A stretch of DNA of 64,000 nt from Curtobacterium pusillum (lineage in GTDB: Bacteria > Actinomycetota > Actinomycetes > Actinomycetales > Microbacteriaceae), in contig CP018783.1 of NCBI GenBank assembly GCA_002025645.1, positions 620,001 through 684,000 of the forward strand. The letters run 5' to 3'. Below are positions 35,759-48,429 of this stretch, piece by piece. The position numbers and the translations under genes are program-made. Within the stretch, counting starts at the first letter, position 1; every line of letters starts with the position of its first letter. The notes under the pieces are model-generated. The model saw only the letters and a program-made list of their open reading frames with translations, did not search any database and was not told the origin of the DNA.

Positions 35759-36493
35759 TCAGGATCGCTCTCTGGGGGTTCGGGGCGTGCCGGCTGGTGG
35801 ATCGGACGGCCACGTGGGAAGTGGCGGGAGGTCCCCCGCCGTCGGTGCGACCCGGTGGTACGGCGAGAGGACCTCGATGACGTTGCCGTCACCGATCTCG
35901 ACAACCGTACCCGTCAGGACGACGTTCGAGGCACCCGACGGCATCCGGAACGGAGCCGCGCCCGCCGGCCGCACCACCGTTCCGTTGGTCGACCGGAGGT
36001 CGTCGACGACCGTGGCCTCGCCCTCGGCGTGCACGAGCACGTGCGAGGAGGACACCTGCCCGGTCGCCGACGGCACGGTCACGAGTTCCGGCGTCGTACC
36101 GCGCAGGATCCGCGGCAGCGTGGGCCGCCGCCCGACGATCACGGGGCGGTCGAGCCGGAGCACCCGCCCTCCGATCCGGATCGAGGGCACCCTGGTCTGC
36201 GGTGCGGACGGGACGGCCTGGAGGCGCGGCTCGGCTCCGACGGACGCGCTCGCGCCGTCGTCCGGTCGCGTCGGCACACGGACGACCGTGTCGTCGAGTC
36301 CGGCGTCGGTCGGGCGCGGCGCGATCGCCGCGGGGCGGATCACGGTGTCGTCGTCCGCGTCGGCGTCCGACCGGCCCGGGGCCGTCGGTGCGGCCCGGAT
36401 GACCGTGTCGTCGAGCGCGTCGCCCACGCGGTCGCCGGAGAGCTGCGCCCGCGGTCGTCGGATGACGGTGTCGTCGATGTCGTCGTCGCGCAA
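35759..36493 (-). CDS. FHA domain protein with four DDTV[IV]R repeats
   Basis: A 244-residue protein. The first 75 residues carry four spaced copies of DDTVIR/DDTVVR (RDDDIDDTVIRRPR, LDDTVIRAAP, DDDTVIRPAA, LDDTVVRVPT). The FHA domain covers about 105-215 (VIVGRRPTLPRI, SSSHVLVHAEG, RSTNGTVVRPAG). The Thr residues are strong candidates for phosphorylation by the cluster kinase and binding by FHA domains. I chose TTG 36493 because GGAGGG lies six bases upstream and the repeats begin at once. A copy of the R1 motif CCTGGAGGCGCGG lies in the coding linker at 36217-36229. Confidence 0.8.
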   Translation of the reverse strand: MRDDDIDDTVIRRPRAQLSGDRVGDALDDTVIRAAPTAPGRSDADADDDTVIRPAAIAPRPTDAGLDDTVVRVPTRPDDGASASVGAEPRLQAVPSAPQTRVPSIRIGGRVLRLDRPVIVGRRPTLPRILRGTTPELVTVPSATGQVSSSHVLVHAEGEATVVDDLRSTNGTVVRPAGAAPFRMPSGASNVVLTGTVVEIGDGNVIEVLSPYHRVAPTAGDLPPLPTWPSDPPAGTPRTPRERS

Positions 36494-36548
36494 CCGAACC
36501 CTCCAAGCGTGGTCGCACACCACCGTAGACGATCCTGTCCCCCGGTCG

Positions 36549-37106
36549 TCATCGGCACTCCCACGCAGGGCAGCTGCCGGCACGCACCGAGCGCAGGACG
36601 ACCGCCGCGAGCGGATCGGTCGCAGACGTGTCGAGCGCGTGCTGGGCGCGGGTCTGCGCACGGGCGGTCGATCCGAGGGCCCACGAGCACCAGGAGGCGA
36701 TGGCGAGTGCACCGGCGGCCCCGGACGCGGTGTCGGCGGACGGGTCCTCGGTCCGCCACCACTGCCAGGCCTCGGCGCACCGGTCCCCCGCGACCCGGAC
36801 CCGTGCCCGGTCCGGTTCCGGTCCCCAGCCACGCAGCGCCGGCGGGGTCTCGTCCAGGAACGGGTCGAAGGCGGCGATGCCACGCGGATCGGGATGATCG
36901 CGTGCCGCGAGGAAGTCGATCAGTGCGAAGCGGGGCGCGAGCGCGGCACACGCGGTGAGCACCGCGACCGCAGCGGTGCGGGGCAACGGCCCGTCATGGG
37001 GCGCGACGAGTGCCGCGCAAGCGGCCGGCAGTGTGACCGCAGCCGCGATCTCACGCGGGTAGCGCACAGCGGCTTCGTCGGGGGTTCGTGTCGTCAGGGG
37101 GATCAT
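36549..37106 (-). CDS. Hypothetical protein, helical, Ala-rich
   Basis: Not firmly recognised. The 185 residues are Ala-rich and helical, with several Trp residues (WQWWRTEDPS; IASWCSWALGSTARAQTRAQHAL). The Trp/Ala helix and the paired TPR-like helices at the C-terminus recall the end of actinobacterial DUF4192 proteins, but the N-terminal domain of that family is absent. The start may be ATG 37106 or GTG 37124, the latter having GGAGG six bases upstream supplied by an R1 repeat copy. It lies 55 bases ahead of the FHA gene and may be co-transcribed. Confidence 0.55.
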   Translation of the reverse strand: MIPLTTRTPDEAAVRYPREIAAAVTLPAACAALVAPHDGPLPRTAAVAVLTACAALAPRFALIDFLAARDHPDPRGIAAFDPFLDETPPALRGWGPEPDRARVRVAGDRCAEAWQWWRTEDPSADTASGAAGALAIASWCSWALGSTARAQTRAQHALDTSATDPLAAVVLRSVRAGSCPAWECR

Positions 37107-37125
37107 GTCGACATCGAAACGCACG

Positions 37126-37148
37126 CCGCGCCTCCAGGCCGCCCTGGA
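37126..37148. repeat. R1 motif copy with small hairpin
   Basis: CCGCGCCTCCAGG (37126-37138) is an exact copy of the repeated half-arm, overlapping TCCAGG-CCGC-CCTGGA (37133-37148). It lies between yaaA and the 36549-37106 gene and may supply the latter's ribosome site. Confidence 0.55.
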
Positions 37149-37210
37149 CCGGCCGTCTGTGGAGGGCGACTCGCCCCACCCGACCTGTGGAGGGACGGGC
37201 GGGGCGGAGG

Positions 37211-37975
37211 TCAGACCGTGGCGGGCTCGAGGCTCTCGGCCACGAGGTCCCAACCGGTGTCGTGCTGCTCGAACTCGACGCCGTGCTCCGACGCCCACTC
37301 GACGAGCTCGACCATCGAGGAGACCTGTGCACCGGTACGACCGAGCAACGCCACCAGGCGGCCCTTCGCGGTCTTGTTCCAGTGGTTCAGTGCCTTGCGT
37401 CGGCCCGCGCCGTCCACGCTCACCACGCGCGGCGCCACAGCGTCGGCCACCGGGCCGAGCTGCCGGTAGCCCTCGGACCGGAGGTCGAGCACGAGACCGC
37501 CCGCCGAGTGTTCCGCGAGGACACGCGAGGACGCAGCCGGCCAGTGCGAGGCGAGCCGGACGGTGCCGAGCCGGGAGTCGTGCGAGAGCCGGTAGGCCGG
37601 GATCGGATCGCCGCCGCCGAGGGGGCCGAACATCGCGGACTGCACCACCACGTGGTCGAACCACCACGCGCGGGTCGTGGCGTCCGCGTCGAGGGCCCCG
37701 AGCGGGTCGTAGAGCACCCCGGTGTACCGGTCGATCGCCGGCATCGTGCCCGAGGTCTCGAGTGCGAGGTTGCGGAACCGCTCCTCGATCGACTTCGGAC
37801 CGAGTTTCAAGGCCGTCCGGGCAGAGGACTCCTCGGAACTGACGGAACGGGCCGCGGTGATCACCGCGGCCCGTTCAGCAGCCAGTTCCGGGAACGACAG
37901 CGCACGCAGGTCGAGCGTGCGGTCCGTGTCCCCGCCCTCCCGCTTCGTCTCCGAAGGCGGGAGGAGGACGGTCAG
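37211..37975 (-). CDS. yaaA: YaaA-family peroxide stress protein (UPF0246), non-canonical start
   Basis: YaaA/DUF328 proteins lower oxidative damage by limiting free iron. The family N-terminus is clear in the DNA upstream of the first canonical start: LTVLLPPSETKREGG, then LDLRALSFPELAAERAAV, continuing into YTGVLYDPLGALD, GDPIPAYRLSHDSRL and VVSVDGAGRRKALNHWNKTAKG. No ATG, GTG or TTG exists in frame before this; CTG 37975 (254 residues) or CTG 37984, overlapping the atpC stop, is needed. GTG 37864 would remove about 37 conserved residues. Located 5 bases after atpC, it is probably translated by coupling. Confidence 0.85.
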   Translation of the reverse strand: MTVLLPPSETKREGGDTDRTLDLRALSFPELAAERAAVITAARSVSSEESSARTALKLGPKSIEERFRNLALETSGTMPAIDRYTGVLYDPLGALDADATTRAWWFDHVVVQSAMFGPLGGGDPIPAYRLSHDSRLGTVRLASHWPAASSRVLAEHSAGGLVLDLRSEGYRQLGPVADAVAPRVVSVDGAGRRKALNHWNKTAKGRLVALLGRTGAQVSSMVELVEWASEHGVEFEQHDTGWDLVAESLEPATV

Positions 37976-37980
37976 TCCGG

Positions 37981-38244
37981 TCAGGACGCCAGCGCGGCCT
38001 GCCGCGCCACGATCGTGACCGTGTCGTGCTCGACCGACAGGAAGCCGTCCTCGGCGTCCGCCGCCACCGTCGAGCCGTCGGCTCGGGTGATGCGGACCTG
38101 ACCCTGCGCGAGGGTCGCGAGCAGGGGCTCGTGTCCCGCGAGGATACCGATCTGGCCCTCCGTCGTCCGAGCGACGACCATGGTGGCGTCTCCCGACCAG
38201 ACCTCGCGGTCGGCCGAGACGACGCTCACGGTGAGTGCCGCCAT
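37981..38244 (-). CDS. atpC: F1F0 ATP synthase epsilon subunit
   Basis: An 87-residue epsilon subunit. It has the N-terminal beta-sandwich (LTVSVVSADREVWSGDATMVVARTTEGQIGILAGHEPLL in pieces) but the C-terminal helical hairpin is missing, as in several actinobacteria. It links the central stalk to the c-ring. It starts one base after the atpD stop and is the last atp gene. Confidence 0.95.
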   Translation of the reverse strand: MAALTVSVVSADREVWSGDATMVVARTTEGQIGILAGHEPLLATLAQGQVRITRADGSTVAADAEDGFLSVEHDTVTIVARQAALAS

Positions 38245-38245
38245 G

Positions 38246-42279
<4,034 letters not shown>

Positions 42280-42386
42280 GGGATTTTCCTTGTTGGTTTC
42301 CGGGGCCCTTCGGCTCCGAGAGGGTGACGCTGCCTGACTCGGCAGTTCCCGTTGTGGACTTGGGAGGAGCGGCTTCGACGGTACGC

Positions 42387-43181
42387 CTAGCCGGCGAGCT
42401 GGAGCCGGAGCTCCGAGAGCCGCGTGGACACGGTGCCGTCGATGACGTCGCCGCCGAGCTGCACCCGGACCCCGCCGACGACCGAGGGGTCGACCACGTG
42501 GTTGATGCTGATGTCCTTGCCGTACTTCTCGGACAGGCCGCGAGCGACACGAGCCGCCTGACCGTCCGAGAGCGGAGCAGCGGTGATGACCGTCGCGACG
42601 AGCTTGCCCGCCTGGTCGGCCACGATGCGCGAGGCGTCGCGAACCAGCTCACCGATGCGGCGGCCGCGGGGCTGCTGCACGAGGTGCGACAGGATCGCGA
42701 TCGTCTGTGCCGAGACCTTGTCACCGAGCAGTCGCTCGACAAGGCCGCTCTTCTCCGACGGGCTGCCGAGCTTGGTGCCCAGCGCCAGCTCGAGGTCGGC
42801 GTCCGAACGGACGGCGGTCTCGAAGGAGAACAGTTCGGCCTCGAGCGAGGTGCCCGTCGGTGCTGTGGCGGCAACGGCGCGGATGCCCGCGTCCTCGATG
42901 CCGACGAGCAGGTCCTGGTGCGAGGACCAGCGCGAGCCGGCCACCGCGGTCAGGACCGCACGCGTCGCGGCCGCCTGGCCGGCGAAGACGCGGTCGATGA
43001 CCACCTTCTTGCCGGCCGGGTCGGCCGTCGGGTCGGACAGCAGGCCGAGCAGCTGCGGCGCACCGGCGATCGCACGCCCTGCGGCGAGGATCTCGGCACC
43101 GACGGCGAGGTCGGCTGCGCCGCCGAGGTCGGCGAGCACCGCCCTCGTGGACGCCAGTGCTTCTCTGGTGGCGCTGCGCAT
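42387..43181 (-). CDS. atpH: F1F0 ATP synthase delta subunit
   Basis: A 264-residue peripheral stalk subunit. It has the helical N-domain ([42 protein letters not shown]) and the C-terminal beta domain ([21 protein letters not shown]). Actinobacterial delta subunits are longer than the E. coli form and this fits. It starts 2 bases after atpF. Confidence 0.95.
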   Translation of the reverse strand: MRSATREALASTRAVLADLGGAADLAVGAEILAAGRAIAGAPQLLGLLSDPTADPAGKKVVIDRVFAGQAAATRAVLTAVAGSRWSSHQDLLVGIEDAGIRAVAATAPTGTSLEAELFSFETAVRSDADLELALGTKLGSPSEKSGLVERLLGDKVSAQTIAILSHLVQQPRGRRIGELVRDASRIVADQAGKLVATVITAAPLSDGQAARVARGLSEKYGKDISINHVVDPSVVGGVRVQLGGDVIDGTVSTRLSELRLQLAG

Positions 43182-43183
43182 GC

Positions 43184-43738
43184 TCAGTGCTCCCCGGTCT
43201 TCTCGGCCTGCGAGGCCTCGAGGTCAGCGAGGAACCGGTCGACGACCGCGTTCGACTTGGCGTCGTCCTTCAGGGACTCGCCGATCACGCCGGACGCGAG
43301 GTCGAGGGCGAGGGTGCCCACCTCGGACCGGAGCGACTGGAGAGCGCTCTGACGCTCGGCCTCGATCTGCGCCTGCGCGTTGGCGGCGATGCGTGCTGCA
43401 TCGGCCTGCGCCTGCTCGCGGAGCTCGTTGCCGATCGCGTTCGCGTCGGCACGGGCCTGCTCGCGGATCCGCGACGCCTCGGCACGGGCCTCGGCGAGCT
43501 GCTTGTTGTACTCCTCGAGCGCAGCAGCGGCCTGCTCCTGAGCGGCCTCCGCCTTCTTGATGCCGCCTTCGATGGCCTCCGTGCGCTCATCGAGCATCTT
43601 CGTGATGCGCGGCGTGACGACACGCCAGAACACCAGGAAGATGATGACGAAGGCAACCAGCGACCACACGATGTCGTACACCGGCGGGATCAGCGGATTG
43701 TGCGTTTCCTCCGCCGCGATGATGAGTGCGTTCTGCAT
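43184..43738 (-). CDS. atpF: F1F0 ATP synthase b subunit
   Basis: A 184-residue stator subunit: short N-terminus, one membrane helix (about 22-44: VYDIVWSLVAFVIIFLVFW), then a long charged coiled coil (RTEAIEGGIKKAEAAQEQAA onward) ending at DLEASQAEKTGEH. A single b gene is present, not a fused b-delta. Confidence 0.96.
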   Translation of the reverse strand: MQNALIIAAEETHNPLIPPVYDIVWSLVAFVIIFLVFWRVVTPRITKMLDERTEAIEGGIKKAEAAQEQAAAALEEYNKQLAEARAEASRIREQARADANAIGNELREQAQADAARIAANAQAQIEAERQSALQSLRSEVGTLALDLASGVIGESLKDDAKSNAVVDRFLADLEASQAEKTGEH

Positions 43739-43747
43739 CGAGGAACC

Positions 43748-44921
<1,174 letters not shown>

Positions 44922-45016
44922 GCGATGGTGGACGTTGTGGAGGCTCGCCCGCTCCGAGCAGTGCTCCGGACGCGGACTCCGAGAAGCCTATCAGGTGCGA
45001 GAGGCTTCCCGGGCTC

Positions 45017-45496
45017 TCAGTTGCGGGGTGCGTCCTTCTCAGGAGACGCGGAGTCTCCGGGGAGGGAGACCCCGATCGGGATCCGGGCCTTGGCGACCGC
45101 GACGACGTCGATCACGAGGGACCCGACGACTCCGATGATGATCACGATCGCGAGGACCGGGAAGTCCACCCAGGCGCGGTCCCGCAGCAGGACGAGCACC
45201 ACGATGAACACGATGAACTTCAGGAGCCAGGTGCCCATCACGATGCCGAAGAAGGCACCCGAGATCATCTGGCCCTTCGAGACGCGCAGCGCGACGAGCA
45301 CGCTCACCGCGGTCAGCCCGAGGAAGACCACGCTCAGGACGGCGCCGAGCAGGCCACCCACGAGCCCTGGCGTGCCGGCGACGAGCACGCCGACGACTCC
45401 CCCGACCACGGCGAGTCCGACGGCGAGGATCGCCCCCCACGTGATGATGCGGCGGAACACCGGCCGGACGTGGTCGAGCGCGTTCGGTGCGGTCAC
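45017..45496 (-). CDS. AtpI-like ATP synthase accessory membrane protein
   Basis: A 159-residue four-helix membrane protein directly before atpB, the place of atpI. Helices are visible at about 17-40 (IITWGAILAVGLAVVGGVVG), 44-68, 78-105 (ISGAFFGIVMGTWLLKFIVF) and 112-138. It has a basic C-tail. AtpI-type proteins help c-ring assembly or ion supply; here the role is assigned by position and topology. GTG 45496 overlaps the upstream stop (GTGA). Confidence 0.75.
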   Translation of the reverse strand: MTAPNALDHVRPVFRRIITWGAILAVGLAVVGGVVGVLVAGTPGLVGGLLGAVLSVVFLGLTAVSVLVALRVSKGQMISGAFFGIVMGTWLLKFIVFIVVLVLLRDRAWVDFPVLAIVIIIGVVGSLVIDVVAVAKARIPIGVSLPGDSASPEKDAPRN

Positions 45497-46719
45497 GTGA
45501 TGTCTCCTGGGATCGAGCGGTCGTTGGCGGCCCGGTCGAGCGGGTCGAGGCTGGCGTCCACCACGGTGGTGGAACGGGTGGCTGCCTGGGCGGCGAACTC
45601 GGCGCGTTTGCGTCCGAGCGGGGCGAAGGTGGCGACTGCGCACACCGTGAAGCCGACCGCGACGAACACGACGACCCAGTACCAGTCCACGAAGAGGAAC
45701 AGCAGGCAGCCGACGGCGACCGTGGCCGTCCACGCGTAGAAGATGAGCACGGCGTGGAAGTGCGAGTGCCCCATGTCGAGCAGACGGTGGTGCAGGTGCT
45801 TCCGGTCGGCCGAGAACGGCGACTTGCCGGCGCTGAGGCGTCGCGTGACGGCGAGACCGAAGTCCAGGATCGGCACGATGAGGATCGCGAACGGCAGCAG
45901 GATCGGGATGAACGCGGGCAGCAGCGCCTGGCGTGTCTGCACCGCAGCGGGGTCGATGTTGCCCGTGACCGACACCGCACTCGTCGCCATCAGGAAGCCG
46001 ACGAGCAGTGCGCCAGCATCCCCCATGAAGAGCTTCGCCGGGTGCCAGTTGAGGATGAGGAACCCGAAGCAGGCACCGACGAGGACCGCTGTCAGCAGCG
46101 ACGGCAGGTTGAAGAAGAACTCGGTCTGCACGACTACGCGGTTGATGAAGAACGTGTACAGGAAGAACACGCCGCCGGCGATGATCGCGACGCCTGCGAC
46201 CAGGCCGTCGAGCCCGTCGATGAAGTTCACCGCGTTCATCACGAGCACCACGGCGAGCACGGTGAAGATCAGGCTCATGTAGGACGAGCCCACGCCGAGC
46301 GTGTTGCCGATCGGCAGGGACACGATCGCCACGCCCTGCCACGCCAGGATGCCCGCGGCGATGATCTGCCCCGCGAGCTTCGTCATCCAGTCGAGGTCCC
46401 AGATGTCGTCCGCGACACCGAGCACCACGATGATCGTCGCTCCCCCGAGCACCGCCAGCACACGGCCGGGTTCGGAGAACACCAGCCGGAAGTAGTCCGT
46501 CCCCGCGATCGACGGGAAGAGGAACCACGCCGCGAGCAGGGAGACGATGACGCCGATGTACATCGCGATCCCGCCGAGCCGTGGCGTCGGCGTGCGGTGC
46601 ACGTCCCGCTCACGGACCTTCGGGTACCACTTGTACTTCAGCCCCAGCTTCCACACGATCCAGCTGACGCAGAAGCTCACCACGGCCGCGATGGCCCCGG
46701 CGAGCAGGTAGTACTTCAT
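45493..46719 (-). CDS. MraY/WecA-family polyprenyl-phosphate sugar-1-phosphate transferase
   Basis: A 408-residue membrane enzyme with about 11 helices that transfers a phospho-GlcNAc-type sugar from UDP to undecaprenyl phosphate, starting cell wall glycopolymer synthesis. Motifs: HRTPTPRLGGIAMYIG, GVADDIWDLDWMTK, NAVNFIDGLDGL, FLILNWHPAKLFMGDAGALL and RKHLHHRLLDMGHSH. The His-rich motif favours WecA/TagO-like over MraY. It overlaps tsaC by four bases. This location upstream of the atp genes is conserved in actinobacteria. Confidence 0.92.
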   Translation of the reverse strand: MKYYLLAGAIAAVVSFCVSWIVWKLGLKYKWYPKVRERDVHRTPTPRLGGIAMYIGVIVSLLAAWFLFPSIAGTDYFRLVFSEPGRVLAVLGGATIIVVLGVADDIWDLDWMTKLAGQIIAAGILAWQGVAIVSLPIGNTLGVGSSYMSLIFTVLAVVLVMNAVNFIDGLDGLVAGVAIIAGGVFFLYTFFINRVVVQTEFFFNLPSLLTAVLVGACFGFLILNWHPAKLFMGDAGALLVGFLMATSAVSVTGNIDPAAVQTRQALLPAFIPILLPFAILIVPILDFGLAVTRRLSAGKSPFSADRKHLHHRLLDMGHSHFHAVLIFYAWTATVAVGCLLFLFVDWYWVVVFVAVGFTVCAVATFAPLGRKRAEFAAQAATRSTTVVDASLDPLDRAANDRSIPGDIT

Positions 46720-47390
46720 CCGACGAGGTCGGCTCCGACGACCCTGGCGATCTCGTCGTCCGAGATCACGCCGTGACGGACGATCAGGAGCTTCCCGCCG
46801 TCGGAGAGCCCCGTCGCGTCCACGATCGTCGAGCCCGTGGAGGCCTCGAACCCGTCGTGCGCCTCGATCGGACCGCCGTCGAGGTACACGGCGACGCTGT
46901 CACCGAGCATCGCCTCGGCCTGGTCGGCGTCCATCGCTGCCGGGTCGCCGGTGGAGTTCGCCGAGGACACCGCGAGCGGCCCGACCTCTTGCAGGAGCTC
47001 GAGCGCGATCCGGGAGTCCGGCATGCGGAGGGCTACGGTGCCGCGCGTCTCGCCGAGGTCCCAGTCGAGCGAGGGCTGGGCACGCAGGATCACGGTGAGG
47101 CCGCCGGGCCAGAACTCGGCCACGAGGTCGCGCACCTGCTGCGGGATGTCGCTCGCCAGCGCCTCGAGGGTCGGCGGACCCGGGATGAGCACCGGCGGCG
47201 GCGACTGGCGGGTGCGGCCCTTCGCGTCGAGCAGTCGCTGGACGGCGGCCGCGCTGAAGGCGTCCGCGGCCACGCCGTAGACGGTGTCGGTGGGGACGAC
47301 GACGAGTTCTCCGCGCCCGAGGGCGGCACGTGCGAGCCGCATCCCGGTCAGGAGCCCGTCGGAGTCGGTGCAGTCGTATCGGGATGCCAT
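46716..47390 (-). CDS. tsaC: L-threonylcarbamoyladenylate synthase
   Basis: A 224-residue YrdC/Sua5-type enzyme that makes threonylcarbamoyl-AMP for t6A modification of ANN-decoding tRNAs. Motifs are GELVVVPTDTVYGVAADAF, LIPGPPTLEALA, FWPGGLTVIL, TVALRMPDSRIAL and LAVSSANSTG. It lacks the Sua5 C-terminal domain. ATG 47390 has little or no leader: TATCAT or CATCGT lies 9 or 6 bases upstream. It diverges from the HAD gene with 36 bases between start codons. Confidence 0.93.
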   Translation of the reverse strand: MASRYDCTDSDGLLTGMRLARAALGRGELVVVPTDTVYGVAADAFSAAAVQRLLDAKGRTRQSPPPVLIPGPPTLEALASDIPQQVRDLVAEFWPGGLTVILRAQPSLDWDLGETRGTVALRMPDSRIALELLQEVGPLAVSSANSTGDPAAMDADQAEAMLGDSVAVYLDGGPIEAHDGFEASTGSTIVDATGLSDGGKLLIVRHGVISDDEIARVVGADLVG

Positions 47391-47396
47391 GACTCG

Positions 47397-47420
47397 ACGA
47401 TGATAGTGCGACACAATGGT
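47397..47420. promoter_or_regulatory. Compact divergent leaderless promoters of tsaC and HAD genes
   Basis: On the minus strand CATCGT (47397-47402) is six bases from the tsaC ATG, with a better hexamer TATCAT at 47400-47405. On the plus strand AATGGT (47415-47420) is six bases from GTG 47427. Only 36 bases separate the start codons, so each -35 region would overlap the opposite -10. Confidence 0.4.
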
Positions 47421-47426
47421 GGCATC

Positions 47427-48077
47427 GTGAACGAGACGCCTGCGCCCCGACTCCTGTTCCTCTTCGACATGGACGAGGTCCTCGTCCGGTACGACTGGAA
47501 GGTGCGGATGGCCGCCCTCGCCGAGTTCACCGGACACGAGTTCCAGGAGCTCCGTCGACGGTGGTGGGACTGCGGCAACGAGCAGCGTGCCGAGGCCGGC
47601 GGGTACGCAGACGGGGACGCGTACCTCGCCGCGTTCGAGGAGGCGATGGGCTGCGACGTCCCCGAGGCCGACTGGGCCCGGATCCGCGGCGCCGCCATGA
47701 CCGAACTACCCGACCGCATCGACGCGGTCCGTGTGGCGAGCGAGCACGGGCGCGTCGGGCTCCTCACGAACAACGGGCCGTTGGCCGGCCGGTGGATCGA
47801 CCGCTGGGCGCCGTCACTGCCCCCGCTGTTCGGCGAGCACCTCGACACGACGAGCAACTTCGGCGCGCGGAAGCCCGAGCCCGAGGTGTTCCTCCGCGCC
47901 CTCGAGCACCACGGCGTGCCGGCGGAGCGCACGTTCTTCGCGGACGACATGCCGATCAACGTCGAGGGAGCCCGGAGCGTCGGCATCCACGCCGTCCTCG
48001 TCGAGGAGCACACCGACCTGCGCGAGGCGGTCCTCGCCTTCGTCGCGGAACAGAACGCCGCCGCGCCCGCCGCGTAG
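47427..48077 (+). CDS. HAD-superfamily hydrolase
   Basis: A 216-residue HAD phosphatase. Motif I is FLFDMDEVLV (nucleophile Asp in position 1 of DxD), motif II is LLTNNGP, the Lys of motif III is in ARKPEPEVFLRAL and motif IV is TFFADDMPINVEGAR. A helical cap sits between motifs I and II. Substrate unknown, with a sugar-phosphate or phosphoglycolate-like range plausible. GTG 47427 is preferred by the six-base spacing to AATGGT; ATG 47400 would lie inside that promoter. Confidence 0.85.
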   Translation: MNETPAPRLLFLFDMDEVLVRYDWKVRMAALAEFTGHEFQELRRRWWDCGNEQRAEAGGYADGDAYLAAFEEAMGCDVPEADWARIRGAAMTELPDRIDAVRVASEHGRVGLLTNNGPLAGRWIDRWAPSLPPLFGEHLDTTSNFGARKPEPEVFLRALEHHGVPAERTFFADDMPINVEGARSVGIHAVLVEEHTDLREAVLAFVAEQNAAAPAA

Positions 48078-48083
48078 CTCCCG

Positions 48084-48380
48084 GACCGCTGCGCGATCCT
48101 TCCCATCACGCGCGCAGTAGGAAGCGGAATCGCGCGTAGCAGGTAGGAAGAAACGACCCGGTACGCGCGAAAGCGCTGACCACGCGCGGAACGGCACCGG
48201 CCGACGGCGGTGGGCTGACCGGCGGAGGTGATCCGCGCCTCCAGGCCCTGACCGCTGCGCGATCCTTCCCATCGCGCGCGCGGTAGGAAGCGGAATCGCG
48301 CGTACCAGGCAGGAACGAACGACCAAGTACGCGCGAAAGCGCTGAGCACACGCGAAAGCGCTGACCATGCGCGGAACGGC
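48084..48380. repeat. Pair of long direct repeats (family R3) around an R1 copy
   Basis: This 352-base gap between the HAD and prmC genes holds no gene. Copy 1 (48084-48195, 112 bases) and copy 2 (48250-48380, 131 bases) are nearly identical, both beginning GACCGCTGCGCGATCC and ending GCGCGGAACGGC. Copy 2 contains an extra 19-base tandem duplication of the GCGAAAGCGCTGA unit. Each copy also carries GGAAGCGGAATCGCGCGTA. An R1 motif copy lies between them at 48223-48245. Confidence 0.8.
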
Positions 48381-48429
48381 CCACAGGACCACACGCCCAC
48401 ACCGGCCGGGAGGCGCGGGGCGGCTCGGG

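Noticed and set aside
37864-37866. GTG as the start of yaaA
   Set aside because: It removes the conserved LLPPSETK segment encoded in frame upstream.
48078-48429. CRISPR array suspicion from repeated units
   Set aside because: Only two long copies without short regular spacers, and no cas genes.
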